Shown piece by piece: positions 40,795-51,514 of a stretch of 64,000 nucleotides of DNA. The stretch lies in the NCBI GenBank assembly GCA_047967505.1, contig CM106540.1; one strand, 5' to 3'. The notes under the pieces are model-generated. The model saw only the letters and a program-made list of their open reading frames with translations. It was not told the origin of the DNA and ran no database searches. This stretch comes from Dipteris shenzhenensis (taxonomy: Eukaryota; Polypodiophyta; Polypodiopsida; Gleicheniales). The translations under genes and the position numbers were made by a program. Position 1 is the first letter of the stretch. Each line of letters begins with the position of its first letter.

Positions 40795-42774
40795 TGCTAA
40801 CTCACTATCCAAGAGCTCATCCTCCTATCTCAGTGGAAGCCTCAGCCCTATAATATCAGCTTGAGCTCTAATGTAGTAGCTCATAGCTTCAACCACAAAT
40901 AAAAAGAGAAAGGGGGCTAAAGGGCATCCGTGATGGACTGATCTCATAATCTGAAACCTCTGACTCCACCAATAAGCACCTGGCTATGGGTTGATCTGTA
41001 GAAAGCTGACACCCCTCTGATCCATGCATTTGAAAATCCAAAATGAGCGAGGGTACCCTCTAAGAAGCCCCAATCTACCCTGTCATAAGCTTTCTCAAAG
41101 TCTAGGAGTAGAATGGCAAGCCTATGGCCATTATGCATGGCCCAGTCCAGCCTCCCAAAATGAGAAGATGTTATAAAAAATGCTCCTGCCATGCACAAAT
41201 CCCGTCTACGTATCATGTATAAGATTTGGAAGAAAAGGCTGCTAATTGCTTTTGCTAAGATTTTGTACAAGGTGCCCAAAAGAGTGATCGGCCTCCACTA
41301 AAACACTAAATTCCTACAACCCCCCTTTAGAATAAGATCAATGAGACCCTCGATAAGCGAGTCTGGCATCTCACCCGAGTCCCAAACGCCGTGCAGGGCT
41401 GAGGTAATGTGATCCCCAATCTGATCCCAAAAAGTAATAAAGAAAGAGGGGGTAAGTCCATCTGATCTAGGACAAAGCAATCCTGAACTCTATGTTAGTG
41501 AAGGGTGCATCCCAGTGAGACTATCATATCCCCTGCCATCAACATAGGTAAGTGCTGCCAAATAACAACTCTAGCATCATCTGTGGCATGATTGTCAAGA
41601 TCTGCTGTAAGAAGGGAGACATAGAACTCTATAGGTAACTGCAAGACAGCGTTTGGATGTGTCTGTGTAAAACTTCGTCTAAGTCAACAAGTTGTGATAC
41701 GCACTCCTTACTGTGCCTGGGGCCAAGAGTAGAGAAGAATTGCTTTACCTCTCTTTTGAGTCTAAAATGACTCTCTAGCATGAAAGGCATACTCTGCTCT
41801 CTAATCTAGCAATGAGTGCCGATGGACCCTTGCTCTTCTTCCAGAGAAGGAGCAGAAGAGGCCTACAAATCCTTGGAATCAGGAGTGCCTTGCTGTAGCT
41901 ACATCGGACAGTGAAAGCTGCCCATCATGCATGTGAGATACCCAAGTCCGCAACATTGCCTCGGTAAAGCCCTCCTCTACATAAAAGGCATTTGGAATCC
42001 TGATACTGGCAGAGCGGGTCCTCACATGAGGATCTGAAACAAACAAAACCACAGGAAAAAGATCTGAAGTGGACACCCCAGGTGTAATGCATACAGTACC
42101 ACCTCTATCAAGAGTCCAATCATCCACATAAAATCTGTCAATTCGTGCATGGATAGGCATCTGCAACCTCTTGTTCGACCAAGAAAACAGGAGTGACTGT
42201 GGCTGAGTGTGGAAAGCATCATCATGCCAAGCATCTTTGCCACTAAATTGAAAGAGGAAGGCATCCCAAGCTGCTCTCTCTAGGGAATGAATACTGCCTT
42301 CCCTACCTCCTTTTTTGTCCGAGGGCATTTCATTCATGTTGAAATCATCCCCAATGATCCAAGACTGCAATGCAAGACCAAGAAAGCAGAGTTCAGTGGA
42401 TCATCCTTTTGATTGGTGGGTGTAAGGTTGGCCTCTTGAACCTCTATGCCCCCAATTCTAGAGGGGACCGTGTCCTTCTTTGGAAGGAGCTAGAGGGGAC
42501 TATGATCCCATGTCCAATCACCAAGGGAAGCATCGAAGAAGAGATGGAAATGCAAGTGCCTCCCCTTGTGCCCAAGGCGGGTGGCCCAAAAGTATGTCCT
42601 GAAAGAAGCTTACCCGACTTGGCACAATCCCTAGCATCCAATTTGTGTTCTTAGAACATAAAAATATCAGTGGGTCCGCCAGTAACACCTGAATGAAGCT
42701 GGTCACGAATCAGCTGCCTACGGCGGCAGTGAGGTACACCTCTGAGGCCTTGAACGTTCCAATTAACAATCCTC
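40795..42774 (-). pseudogene. LINE-A ORF2 remnant (EN and RT up to LADD)
   Basis: The order is MRIVNWNVQGL, LDARDCAKSGKLLSGHTFGP, VIGHGIIVPS, then an inverted segment (42374-42490, readable on the plus strand as WIILLIGGCKVGLLNLYAPN). The minus strand resumes with IIGDDFNMNEMPSDKKGGRE, MPIHARIDRFYVDDWTLDRG and STSDLFPVVL (SDH changed to SDL). RT fragments 41480-40944 have LIDLILKGGCRNLVF and LLDFEKAYDRVDWGFLEGTL. The reading ends just before the catalytic Asp pair. Confidence 0.75.
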
Positions 42775-42779
42775 ATCGG

Positions 42780-44250
42780 CTAGAGGAGACAGCCGGATGA
42801 AAAACCCTATCCGTAGCGGAGACAACCCTCTCCTAAAAAAAAATCATCCTTTCAAGTGGAGGAAAGTCAACTCGAGAAAGCACTTCCACACCTGCAACAG
42901 GGGAAGCTCATCCACAGTAAGCTCAATGACGTGCTCCCCAAAAGTAGAGGGTGCAAACTCCTCCTCTATCTCATACTCTGCCATGTCAGCCAAAACTGCA
43001 AAAGAATTCTTGTGTGATGCATCTGGCGAAGGAGTATGTAAGACCCCTGCAGATGGCGAAGTGGGAGCAATAACCCCCTTGCCTCTGTCAATAGATGTGG
43101 AAGGGAGAGCAGAGGAGCAAGAGGGCTGCTGGCAGAGCCAAGCCTGAACTCTAGCATTTTCAGCAAGGCACGAGAGTCGGCAATGATCTGCTGATCCAAG
43201 GGTGGAAGCTCCTTTCCACGAACAACTGGGAGTATAGGAGCAACCTCATCAATCTACTTCCCACCAACAGCTGGGGGGATAGGAGCATCCTCAACAGCAC
43301 AAGAAACAAGGACAAGAATATCTCTGGCCTGTAGCCGGGTGTCCGTGGCGCCAACAGTAGTCTCATGAAGGGTAATTGGCTCATGAACTCTGACTGGCAC
43401 CTAGTGAGGGCCAACTGGAGTAGGACGTGCTGAAGGTCTTGGACGCGCTGAAGAAGAAGGACCAAGACGAGAGGACGAAGATCTTGGGCATGAAGTAGCC
43501 TTTTCTTCTTCCTTGGGCAATCTCTGGCGAAGTGCCCAGGGGTCCTACAAATCATGCACTGATCCTGTCTCCCCGCAATCTCGACTCTCTGTCTGAAGAA
43601 AGAGCCATCCGAACGCCGAAGCATAATGTGGTCATCCGTGATGTTAGGGTCAGAGACAATGACCCTAACCCACAGTATCCTATCCGACTTGACTGCCTCC
43701 TCTGCTACCGAAGAAGGCATCCTAGGGAGAGGGGGAATCTCAGTTTCCAACCCGAAAGCGGCTCCAATGGAGTGTTGGAGTCAATGGTACACCTGAGGAA
43801 GGCCGAGGAGTTTGATGAAAAGTGAAGTCGTCCGGCTGTCCTCCTCCACAGGGTGAAACCCCAATGAGAAAGGCATCAAAAAGATCCTCTTGGAGCTCAA
43901 TGCTAAAGGACTAGCCTGAAGCACTGTACCTACTACATCTGGGGAGTCAAAAACAACCTGGAAAAAACCTCGACCAAGCAGACGAACATCCGTGAGGTGC
44001 TCTGCGAGGTTTCCAAGTAATGCAGAAAGCATCCAGTCCCTGGCCTGTAACTTGGAGGGGTGGGACCCGTGGATGCAAGCAAAGAGTGAAATGGAACTCT
44101 TCTACTCGGTGTCTTTCTTGAGGTGCTGCAACTCGTCTTTCGAAAACGTGACGGTTTTCGCGGGTGGTGAAAGTGGACTGTGGGCGAGGATTGACTTGAG
44201 CATCGTCAATCTGAATGGGAAGGCCGACTCGAACACGATGCAGCTCCGTC
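42780..44250 (-). pseudogene. LINE-A ORF1 remnant
   Basis: Pieces in order are PPAKTVTFSKDELQHLKKDT (about 44170), MLSALLGNLAEHLTDVRLLG and RGFFQVVFDSPDVVGTVLQA (44032-43781). The frame 43750-43160 has METEIPPLPRMPSSVAEEAV, VSDPNITDDHIMLRRSDGSF, QRVEIAGRQDQCMICRTPGH and FARDCPRKKKR, an intact CX2CX4HX4C knuckle near 43545. A Pro/Ser-rich remnant runs to about 42790. It is followed by ORF2 MRIVNWNVQGL (42774). Confidence 0.7.
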
Positions 44251-44299
44251 TGCTCTACTTGCACAACACGAGGAAGGCGGGGGACGACGAATGGAGCAG

Positions 44300-44790
44300 G
44301 AAGAGGCTCCGAAGCGGGGTGAAGACGGAAGATGGAGTAAGAGGAGGCGGGGTGGGAGGTGGGAGGAGGGGAGGGTAGAGGCAGGAAGGGGGGTGGGAAG
44401 GAGGCGGGGTGGGGGCGGCATAGAGGCGGGATGGGGGGCGGGGGTAGGGTACAAGAGGGGGCGGTATGGAAGGCGGAATGGGGGGGCGGAGAAGGGGAGG
44501 GATGGGGGGCGGGGAAGGGGAGGGATGGGGGCGGGTAGGGGCGGGGGTAGGGGGCGGGATGGGGAGTGGGAGGAGGGCGGGGGAGAGGGCGGGTAGGGGC
44601 GGGGTGGGCAGCAAGGAAGGGCGGGGGAGGAGGCAGCGGGGAAGGGCGGGGGAGGGCAGCGAGGGAGGGAGGGAGAAGGGAGCGGGGAGGGAGGGGATGG
44701 AGAGAGGGGAAGGGGGCTGCGAGGGAGGGAGAGGGAGGAGGGAGGGCTGCGAGGGAGGAACGGGGAGGAGCAGGCTCAGTAGGTCATTGT
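44300..44790 (-). repeat. C-rich 5' UTR array of LINE-A
   Basis: The plus strand shows GGGGCGGGATGGGG, GGGAGGGAGGGAG and GCTGCGAGGGAGG words in loose tandem. The minus strand begins GAGCCTGCTCCTCCCCG, similar to the starts near 38800 and 61436. It fuses with the preceding copia integrase frame to give an artificial Pro-rich extension (about 44780-44255). Confidence 0.7.
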
Positions 44791-45656
44791 GCATTTGGTT
44801 GGAGATATGATTTTGATGAAGCCATGAGTGAAGAGACTCCTGAGTGGCATCTATGGGGTGTGGAGATTGGAAATGAGGGGGGACAGTAGGGCAACAATTC
44901 TGAATATATGTGGCTGTAACAATTGCTTCACCCAAAAATGCTTTTGACATTCTCTTAAATTTCAGCATAAACCATGTCAACTCCATGAGAGTCATGTTCT
45001 TCCTCTCTGCAATCGGATTATGCTGAGGCGTGTATGGCACTGTTTTGTGATGCCTTATCCCATGCTCTTTCATGTATCCCTCAAAAGCATGTGAAGTATA
45101 CTCTCCCCCATTGTAAGAATCAATTGTTCCAATTCTAGAATTGGTTTGGTTCTTAGCCAATGCTTTGAACTCTTTAAACCAATTGAACACTTCAGATTTT
45201 CTTTTCGCGAGAAAAAGCCAAGTGAACCTAGAGTAATAATTGATGAATGTTACAAAATACCGATAGCCTCTATCCTTTTGGAACGGTAGGCGATGCAACA
45301 TTCCAAGAGCACAAGCTTCACACGGGCTGCTGTAATTTTGGCAATCCTTCAACCATATTATGATTATGCAAATATGCCAAAGCTCTGTGATGTGCATGAC
45401 CAAACCTGGCATGCCATAAATCACCTAGAGTAGAGGAAGAGACAGGGATAGCATGCTGATTATAGGGCTGAGCATGAAGCTTGTAAAGACCCATGCTAGC
45501 CTCATAAGAACCTGTAGCCACAATCTCATACTCTTTCTTTGGATCCTTGATCCGGCATTGATTATCCTGAAATTCCACAAGCATGTGCTGATCATGAGCC
45601 ATGGATGGAACTGAAACAAGATTTTTCCTCAAGTCAAGAACATACCAAACACTCAT
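44779..45656 (-). pseudogene. Copia integrase with lost catalytic residues
   Basis: The GAG-pre-integrase part reads MSVWYVLDLRKNLVSVPSMA, LWHARFGHAHHRALAYLHNH (HHCC finger) and CEACALGMLHRLPF. The core reads RYFVTFINYYSRFTWLFLAK (the first catalytic Asp position reads Asn), GTIDSYNGGEYTSHAF (the usual SDNGGEY reads SYNGGEY, so the second Asp is lost) and TPQHNPIAERKNMTLMELTW (Glu kept). Two of the three DDE residues are gone. The open frame continues past the junction into the LINE-A 5' UTR as an artificial Pro-rich tail. Confidence 0.75.
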
Positions 45657-45989
45657 GTGATGTCTTGAGTGGCATCATTGGCACAAGTAACCCATCTGCC
45701 ATGAACAGGTTTGATTTCTTCAAACCACTCTTTCCTGTGAGTCATGTGCTTCGATGTACCACTATCTAGATACCAAATATCTATGGTAGCAAATGAAGAA
45801 TCCCAAATGAAGCAAGAGAAGCATCATGTGCAACTAAATCCCCCCTGGCACCAAAGCTGTCCTGAAATGCAGTAAACACATAATCCTTTCCTTCTTGTGC
45901 AAAGTTTGCATGAGATGGTGAAGCATTGGCATTTTCAGCAGCTGCCACATAATTACTACTTATGCCTTGCCTCTTTTTCTCATTGACAA

Positions 45990-46893
45990 TCCTTTTCTAG
46001 CACTTTGTAATGTAATGACAAGGCTTCTTGCAATAATTGCATTTGCCTTTCTTCACATTTGCACCTTTATCTGCATTCCTTGCATTTGTGTTTGCATTCC
46101 CCTCCATCCTAGGCTGATAAGTACAAAGTACTGCTGGTCTTTTTCTGGAATTTACCCTTTCCATGAGTGGCAAGTGCTTGCTCACTCTAACCAGAGGAAC
46201 AGGCTGAATTGGAAGTTCGTGTTTCTTCCTGTAAGAGCAAGCCAACTAACTCCTTAAAACTGACTGGAGCAGCTCTGAGCATAATGGTCAAGGAAGTAAC
46301 AAACGTATCATATGAGGGTGATAGAGACTAATTTCTTGTCTTCTATATCCTCATCAATAGCTGCGAGCTCATCCCGAATGTCAACAATCTTTGCAATATG
46401 AGCTGAAATAGTCTGACCTTCTTGCATGGACAAGTAATTAAGCTTATTGTGCAAGGCAATGCTTCTTGCTTCATTCTTCACATTCCACATGCTTTTCACT
46501 CTATCCCAAGCTGCCTTTGAAGTCTTGCAAGACTTGATAATGGACTTAATATGTGTCTTCACAGACAATGTAATCAAAGACAACGCTTGGGCATCCCTGC
46601 AATCAAACCTCTTCTGATTCTCCATGGGAGCAGTAGTAGAAGACTAAGTGGTAGTGCCAAAAGTTTCTAGCCTCATCACCATTCACGATGTCCCATAAAT
46701 CCTTTCCAACTAAGATATTCTTAAGTGTAAACGACCACAAAGCATAGTGGGGTCCATCCAACTTATCTGCCTCAGTCATGGTGCCAAAATACTTGTTGAG
46801 AGACATGATTGCAAGCTCAAGAACAATTGCAAGTGTACCTTCAAAGGAAAATACAGCAAATGGACAACTGAAAGACCACAGATTTCTATGCAA
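45990..46893 (-). pseudogene. Copia gag (UBN2-like) with CCHC knuckle
   Basis: Frames 46893-46603 and 46625-46308 contain MSLNKYFGTMTEADKLDGPH, YALWSFTLKNILVGKDLWDI, MENQKRFDCRDAQALSLITL, VKTHIKSIIKSCKTSKAAWD and SMWNVKNEARSIALHNKLNY, ending in the MQEGQTISAHIAKIVDIRDE block. The frame 46245-45997 ends KCNYCKKPCHYITKC, a zinc knuckle in which the Gly before His is Pro. This is the typical capsid/nucleocapsid of a plant copia. Confidence 0.75.
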
Positions 46894-47865
46894 TCACTGC
46901 AATGGCATTCACTGACAGTGACTGCTCTGAAATAGCAATAAATCTACCCAAAAAGTTCTGCTCAAACCTCAATCCCTTCCGGGATACAAAATGCAATCAA
47001 GCACTATATTTCTGCCCCAAAAAGTTGTCCTCAACCACAGCCAAACACTGGCTCGAATGCATTGTATTTCTGCCCCAAAACATCAGCTTGGATCTCAGCC
47101 AAAAAATGGCTCACAATGCAATAGCAAACTCTTGCTCAATAGGCATCCAAAAGTGCATCAACTTACAGCCAACACTGGGCTTCAAAAATGCACAACACCT
47201 GAGCAATGATTTGCACTCAATGTGCAGCCAAAAAATTGTCCCAAATGCACCGACACCTGTGCAATGCAATCTGCAAGACACCTGCGCAATGCTATCTGGA
47301 AGGACCAACCGGGAGAGGCTGAAAATGAGCTGAAGCAAGGATCTCAAGCTGGAGCAGGAGAAAAAGTCGAACCACCAAGTCGAATCTAGAGCTGGCGATG
47401 CGAGTGGCAATCTAGAGAGGCAACGAGCAAGTGGGCAAGTCAAATGGCAAGCTGGAGAGGCGAGGCGGAGGGGCCGAACTGTATGGAAATCAATAAAAAT
47501 CAGCAAAATGTAAATGATATTGCTGGTATCTTCTGATATGTTGCTCAAAATGAAATTTTGAGAGCATGAACAGCTCCAAAACGGGACTCAAAACCCCTCC
47601 GGATTGCCCGACACAGCTACAGAGCTTCCGGTATTTAGAATTGCTTGAAAAAACTGCGCGCGCGACGCAAAACGAAGTCGCCCAACTGAGGAGTGCTTCC
47701 TGGTGCAAAATCTCACAACAAGCTCAAGATCACGCGAAGCTCGTGGGAGCTCAAGACAGCCAAAAGAGAAGTCGACTAGCAACAACTAACTTCTTCTCCG
47801 CAACAACTAAGCTCGTGGGAGCACGTGGGAAAACGGGGAGGCAAGTGACAGGGCTGGAAGGACTA

Positions 47866-47877
47866 GCTCTGATACCA
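47866..47877 (-). promoter_or_regulatory. Primer-binding site (initiator tRNA-Met)
   Basis: The minus strand reads TGGTATCAGAGC, the exact plant copia primer-binding sequence complementary to initiator tRNA-Met. It lies two to four bases downstream of the LTR end (CTTGTTCCTATATG). Confidence 0.8.
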
Positions 47878-48735
47878 CATATAGGAACAAGAATGGAGAA
47901 GAGTTGTGAATACACAAGAGCTTCTCTGATAATAGTTGTTATAACATTGGGAGAGAGAAGATATTGCTACGGATGAATGCATAGAGTTTCTCCACATTCT
48001 TCCAGAGCACTTTAATGAGGGCATATGGTCTTGTGCCTTGAGGCAAAATATGAAGCGGAGAATTGAACTACTAGAACAGGTAGCAAATAAAAACTTGCCT
48101 TTCTTCATGGTATGGGGACAAGAGGAATGTTATAAAAAGGAAAAATACTCCACTATTTAGACCGGACAAGCAAAATGTATAAGCATTTTTCAAGCCACTT
48201 TATAGCATGTGGGAATCGTGGAAAGAACAATATGATCAGAAAAACACTATCTTAATCGATGATAGTCCATACAAGGGTTGTGTAAATCCTCTTGGAACTT
48301 GTTAGATATGATTGAAGGCATCTAAAACACAAACCTTGTTTTCTTGCCTTCCCCTATGGCAAAACTTGGCTGGGAAGCACTGCCAGTTATTTTATCCTGC
48401 TTAACTTGAGTATGGGTTTCCTACATAGTTCCTTTCCTCACAAAATTTCTTCCTTGGGGAACTCATACTGATCCCCAAGGTGCACAAGACCACATTGTGT
48501 CACAAACAGACACTAAACAACAACTTCACGAGAAGTTGAACCTCCTGAAATAGAAGGCATCTAGAATTGGCAGAAATGCAGAGGGAAGGAAGGGGTGTTG
48601 CTGAACTATGAGAGGAGATGCATGTAACTTTTTGTTAATAATCGCATTATGAGTTAGAGCAAAGGGTTTCGGATCATGCTATTTGTTTTGCAGATGGCCT
48701 TTCTCTGTGTAATTAAATCAGCAGGTTCGTTACAA
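47878..48735. other. LTR remnant and unassigned DNA
   Basis: The first 35 bp or so (47878-47912) match the 3' end of the copia LTR at 24850-25048. Beyond that the sequence diverges, and I could find no TGTAGAGA LTR start. 48100-48735 shows no gene on either strand. It lies between the copia element and a LINE-A fragment. Confidence 0.45.
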
Positions 48736-48737
48736 AA

Positions 48738-49255
48738 AATCTTTCCAAGGCTCCTGTCCAGGCATCAATCCTCTCACTACAAATTTGCAGAGCAAGGCCA
48801 TACACTGCAAATTCGGATCAATAATATTGAGACCTGCTTCCCCTGTGGGGAGAATGAGAGTCTCCCAACCCACCCTGGCTACAACATCTGAGGTGCCATC
48901 TAACCCACTCCAAAACAAGAGGACTAGCCTGAAGCAATGTAGCTGCTGCATCCAGGGAATAAAAAACAACCTGAAAGAAACCTCGACCAAGAAGACGAAC
49001 ATCTGTGAGGTGCCCTGCGAGGTCTCCAGGTAGAGCGACAAGCATCCTAAAACCTGGAAGGGTGGGACCCATGGATGCAAGCAAAGAGTGATGTCAAGCT
49101 CTCCTGCTCTGTATCTTTTTTGAGCTACTGCAACTCATCTTTTGAGAAAATGATGGTATTCGCGTCCGGTAGAAGCAGGGGAGGATTGGCTGAAGGTAGA
49201 GCCATCGTCAATCGGGGTGGAAAGGCCGACTCGAACACTATTGAGCTTCGTCCGA
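48738..49255 (-). mobile_element. LINE-A fragment, ORF1 fused to RT thumb
   Basis: The minus strand carries the ORF1 N-terminal region (about 49200, NTIIFSKDELQ, and 49084-48940, LAGHLTDVRLLGRGFFQVVF). It then passes, after LQASPLV at about 48915, straight into the ORF2 thumb and wall region (LFWSGLDGTSDVVARVGWET, LILPTGEAGLNIIDPNLQCM, VVRGLMPGQEPWKDF). About 3.5 kb is deleted between them. No poly(A) tail is seen at its 3' end. Confidence 0.7.
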
Positions 49256-49267
49256 CTAAAAAGCTGC

Positions 49268-49308
49268 TTAGGATAGAAAGAAAGAAAGAAAGAAAGAAAG
49301 AGAAGAAA
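49268..49308. repeat. (GAAA)n microsatellite
   Basis: Tandem GAAA units lie at the 5' boundary of the LINE-A fragment, followed by TTTTATTAGAGTC, which could be the start of another truncated element. Confidence 0.8.
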
Positions 49309-49473
49309 GAAATTTTATTAGAGTCTTTGGAAGACCGATGGGTCTATGAGACTGAAAGAAAACTTGATACAAATCACAGTAAGGGTGAAGAGGGTGAAGG
49401 CAGAGGAGAGTCGGAGAGAGAGGCTAGAAGAGGAAGAAGGCAGAGGGAGAGGCTAGAAGCGGCTAGGAAGTGT

Positions 49474-49607
49474 TGGGGTTTGTCAATGTCCTGCCTCTCC
49501 ATAGGCACACTTGTGATCCTATGTGTGTGCTAGCGGGGCAGTTAGGTGTGTTAGGTGTGCTAGGAAGTGTTGGGGTTTGTCAATGTCCTGCCTCTCCATA
49601 GGCACTT
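49474..49607 (+). repeat. Two truncated LTR-like repeats in tandem
   Basis: The sequence TGTTGGGGTTTGTCAATGTC begins at 49474 and again at 49566. The first copy extends about 90 bp (through CTATGTGTGTGCTAGCGG) and the second about 40 bp. Both match the start of the LTR-like sequence at 51231. The partial copies may be remnants of a 5' LTR. Confidence 0.65.
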
Positions 49608-49789
49608 CTCCTCTCTCCTGTTGCTCACTCTCACTCTTTGCATCGTCTTTTGCTCATCAGACCTCGCGACCCTCAGCTATGGCGTCTCCCCCCTTCTCTT
49701 CCTCCTCCTCCTCCTTGCCTTTTTGGAGGCCTCTTTGGTGAAAAGCAGCAGCAGCAACCGCAAGCCCAAGTAGCCTTCTCCGCCAGTGT

Positions 49790-50290
49790 CTTGCATAACG
49801 CAGACCACATCTTCTCCTTTCTGCAGAAGTCTAAATCGCTCCAATTTCTCTCGTCAAGGACAGCACCAGTAGAATAGTATTGCTTGTTCCACATAACAGA
49901 TGATAAGCACGAGGTGAGGACGAGTTTCTTCATGGATGATGTATTGGCACGAGCCTCCATGAGGTTAAGCACGCCCCGGACCTCGTTATCAATAATTTCA
50001 GCCGGGTAGTCTCGGTTCCCATTTATGTCATAGTTCGGAGAGGGCACGTAAAAAATTCCGTCACAGCCTGCGAACAGTTCTGACAGACTACAATAGTCCA
50101 TAAGATCGACTTCAGCAAGCTGCAAGTGTTCTTTCACTCCGGGAGACGCTAACGGTGAAGTAGACAGGCATATCTCACTCTGGATTTTGATCAGCTGTTC
50201 CATCTCATCCTTCTGAAATATCACAGCCGATTCAGTATTGCTCCTTCTGCTCGTTGAAGTCATTGGTTGATTCGTTCTACCATTGTCGAA
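49790..50290 (-). pseudogene. Cinnamoyl-CoA reductase-like (extended SDR) gene fragment
   Basis: The minus-strand frame (within 50323-49673) matches the middle of plant CCR-like NAD(P)-dependent reductases: KEHLQLAEVDLMDYCSLSEL, FAGCDGIFYVPSPNY, EIIDNEVRGVLNLMEARANT, KKLVLTSCLSSVMWN, LDERNWSDLDFCRKEKMWSA and LCKTLAEKATW. The Tyr of the usual YxxxK pair reads Ser (WSALCK), as also varies in the divergent CCR-like branch. The N-terminal Rossmann glycine motif and everything after KATW are missing. The frame then runs into unrelated Cys/Arg-rich sequence, so this is a fragment. An upstream open stretch on the same strand near 50400 (MDFFQQPTVEGRTDHELPRP) could be a first exon, but this is unproven. 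Confidence 0.7.
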
Positions 50291-50479
50291 AGAAAAAAAA
50301 GGTCTGCTGCACCGTAACCACACCTTGTGATTCTTTGGCCCTCTTCAGCGGCCTTGGGAGCTCATGATCCGTTCTGCCCTCGACAGTGGGTTGCTGGAAG
50401 AAGTCCATTCCTTATCAATATTTGTAGCCCGGCCTGGGTCCCCACGAGTTAAAGCCGCGCTAAATTACAAGCATATGCA

Positions 50480-51510
50480 TAAAAAATTTGTGGTCAAAGT
50501 TTGACAGAGATCTACCCTCTCATGGCACCTTCATTTGACTCCAAGTACAAGAAAAAGATGAAGGTCAGATACCTAAGATATGCTTCTCTACACAACTATG
50601 GAGATGACCAGCTAATTTTTCTCTCGAAGGATATGATTTTCAGATCCACTTGTTTTACTTCTTTTATCAAGGTACCATCTTATAAGGCACTAGACACTGC
50701 CCATGTGGTAAGACCTTGCCTTGACATGGATATTTTGCTTTGCTACAAGAAGAGGCTTCTTGTCAAGCCCACATCATCCACGAGATGATGAGTATGTTTT
50801 TGAGCTCCACTTGTATCTCCCCTAGTTGTCAAGGTACTCTGCCTAGATAGTCCTCCAAAATGATTGTAATAAACTGTGAGTTCTTTGTCCTCACCTATGT
50901 TCACCTATGATGTAGACCATGTGAGTATGTGTTGTCCCCTTGGTACCTCCTGCAGACTTGTGTTTCTACATGCAGGGGAGACAACCATTAGGGGAGGTTT
51001 TGTTTTTTGCTCCATGGTACATCCTGCAGACATTGTGTGCATGTACATGCAGGGGAGATAACCATTGGAAGGTCTTTTGTATCCCTTCTGTATACCTTAC
51101 ACCCATGGGAACCCTTGCTAGCTTGAGATCCTAGCCATTGATAGATCCATGACCACCATGAGATGGCATGTGACACCTTGTGCTAGCTGTATCCTTGACA
51201 TAGCTTGAGGCAGTCCCTTGAGGGGGGGTTTGTTGGGGTTTTTCAATGTCCTGCCTCTCCATAGGCACACTTGTGATCCTATGTGTGTGCTAGCGAGGCA
51301 GTTAGGTGTGTTAGGTAGAGCTAGATGCTTCTAGATGCTAGGGGAGAGATTCTAGGAGCTTGGTGGCCTTTGGTATGAGGTCATCTATGATGTCAGTGTG
51401 GATGTAGAGGTAGCCTACATATGGCCCTCATTTCTCTTCATTCTATGAGACAATTCTTCATTTGTGTCCATCTTCTTGTCTCCATTTTGCTCAGCTTGCT
51501 CGTTTCCAAC
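50480..51510 (+). mobile_element. LTR retrotransposon 3' end: polypurine tract and LTR start
   Basis: A purine run GAGGGGGGG (51220-51228) is followed two bases later by TGTTGGGGTTTTTCAATG (51231), the expected arrangement of polypurine tract and 3' LTR. The LTR start recurs at 49474 and 49566. The internal region 50480-51219 has no recognisable protein and contains an imperfect direct repeat (50940-51003 and 51019-51080, sharing CATGCAGGGGAGA and AACCATT). The LTR appears interrupted near 51510 by a G-rich block. Confidence 0.55.
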
Positions 51511-51514
51511 AGGA

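Larger units (their letters stand above)
40774..44790 (-). mobile_element. LINE-A copy with RT-to-tail deletion and inner inversion
   Basis: On the minus strand the element has a C-rich 5' UTR (44790-44300), ORF1 (about 44250-42790), EN (to 41879), and an RT that stops at SELA of the catalytic LADD box (about 40795). It then jumps directly to the last bases of the 3' UTR (CTTTTTGCGC) and the poly(A) (T-run 40774-40784). About 2 kb of ORF2 is missing. A segment of about 120 bp inside EN is inverted. The left flank is gypsy gag and the right flank is copia integrase; no target duplication is visible. Confidence 0.8.
44779..47880 (-). mobile_element. Copia element 4 (gag to integrase)
   Basis: The minus-strand Ty1/copia element has a partial LTR (47925-47878), a primer-binding site (47877-47866), a leader (47865 to about 46820), gag with zinc knuckle (46820-45990), a protease region (about 45990-45660), a GAG-pre-integrase domain (45656-45318) and the integrase core (45424-44779). 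It is cut inside the integrase by the LINE-A 5' UTR, and RT and RNase H are absent. Reading frames are damaged. Confidence 0.8.

Noticed and set aside
44255-44779. Pro-rich C-terminal extension of the copia integrase frame
   Set aside because: The frame runs by chance from integrase into the LINE-A 5' UTR array. No copia integrase has such a tail.
44291-44889. Gly/Arg-rich frames on the plus strand
   Set aside because: Antisense of the C-rich LINE-A 5' UTR; compositional.
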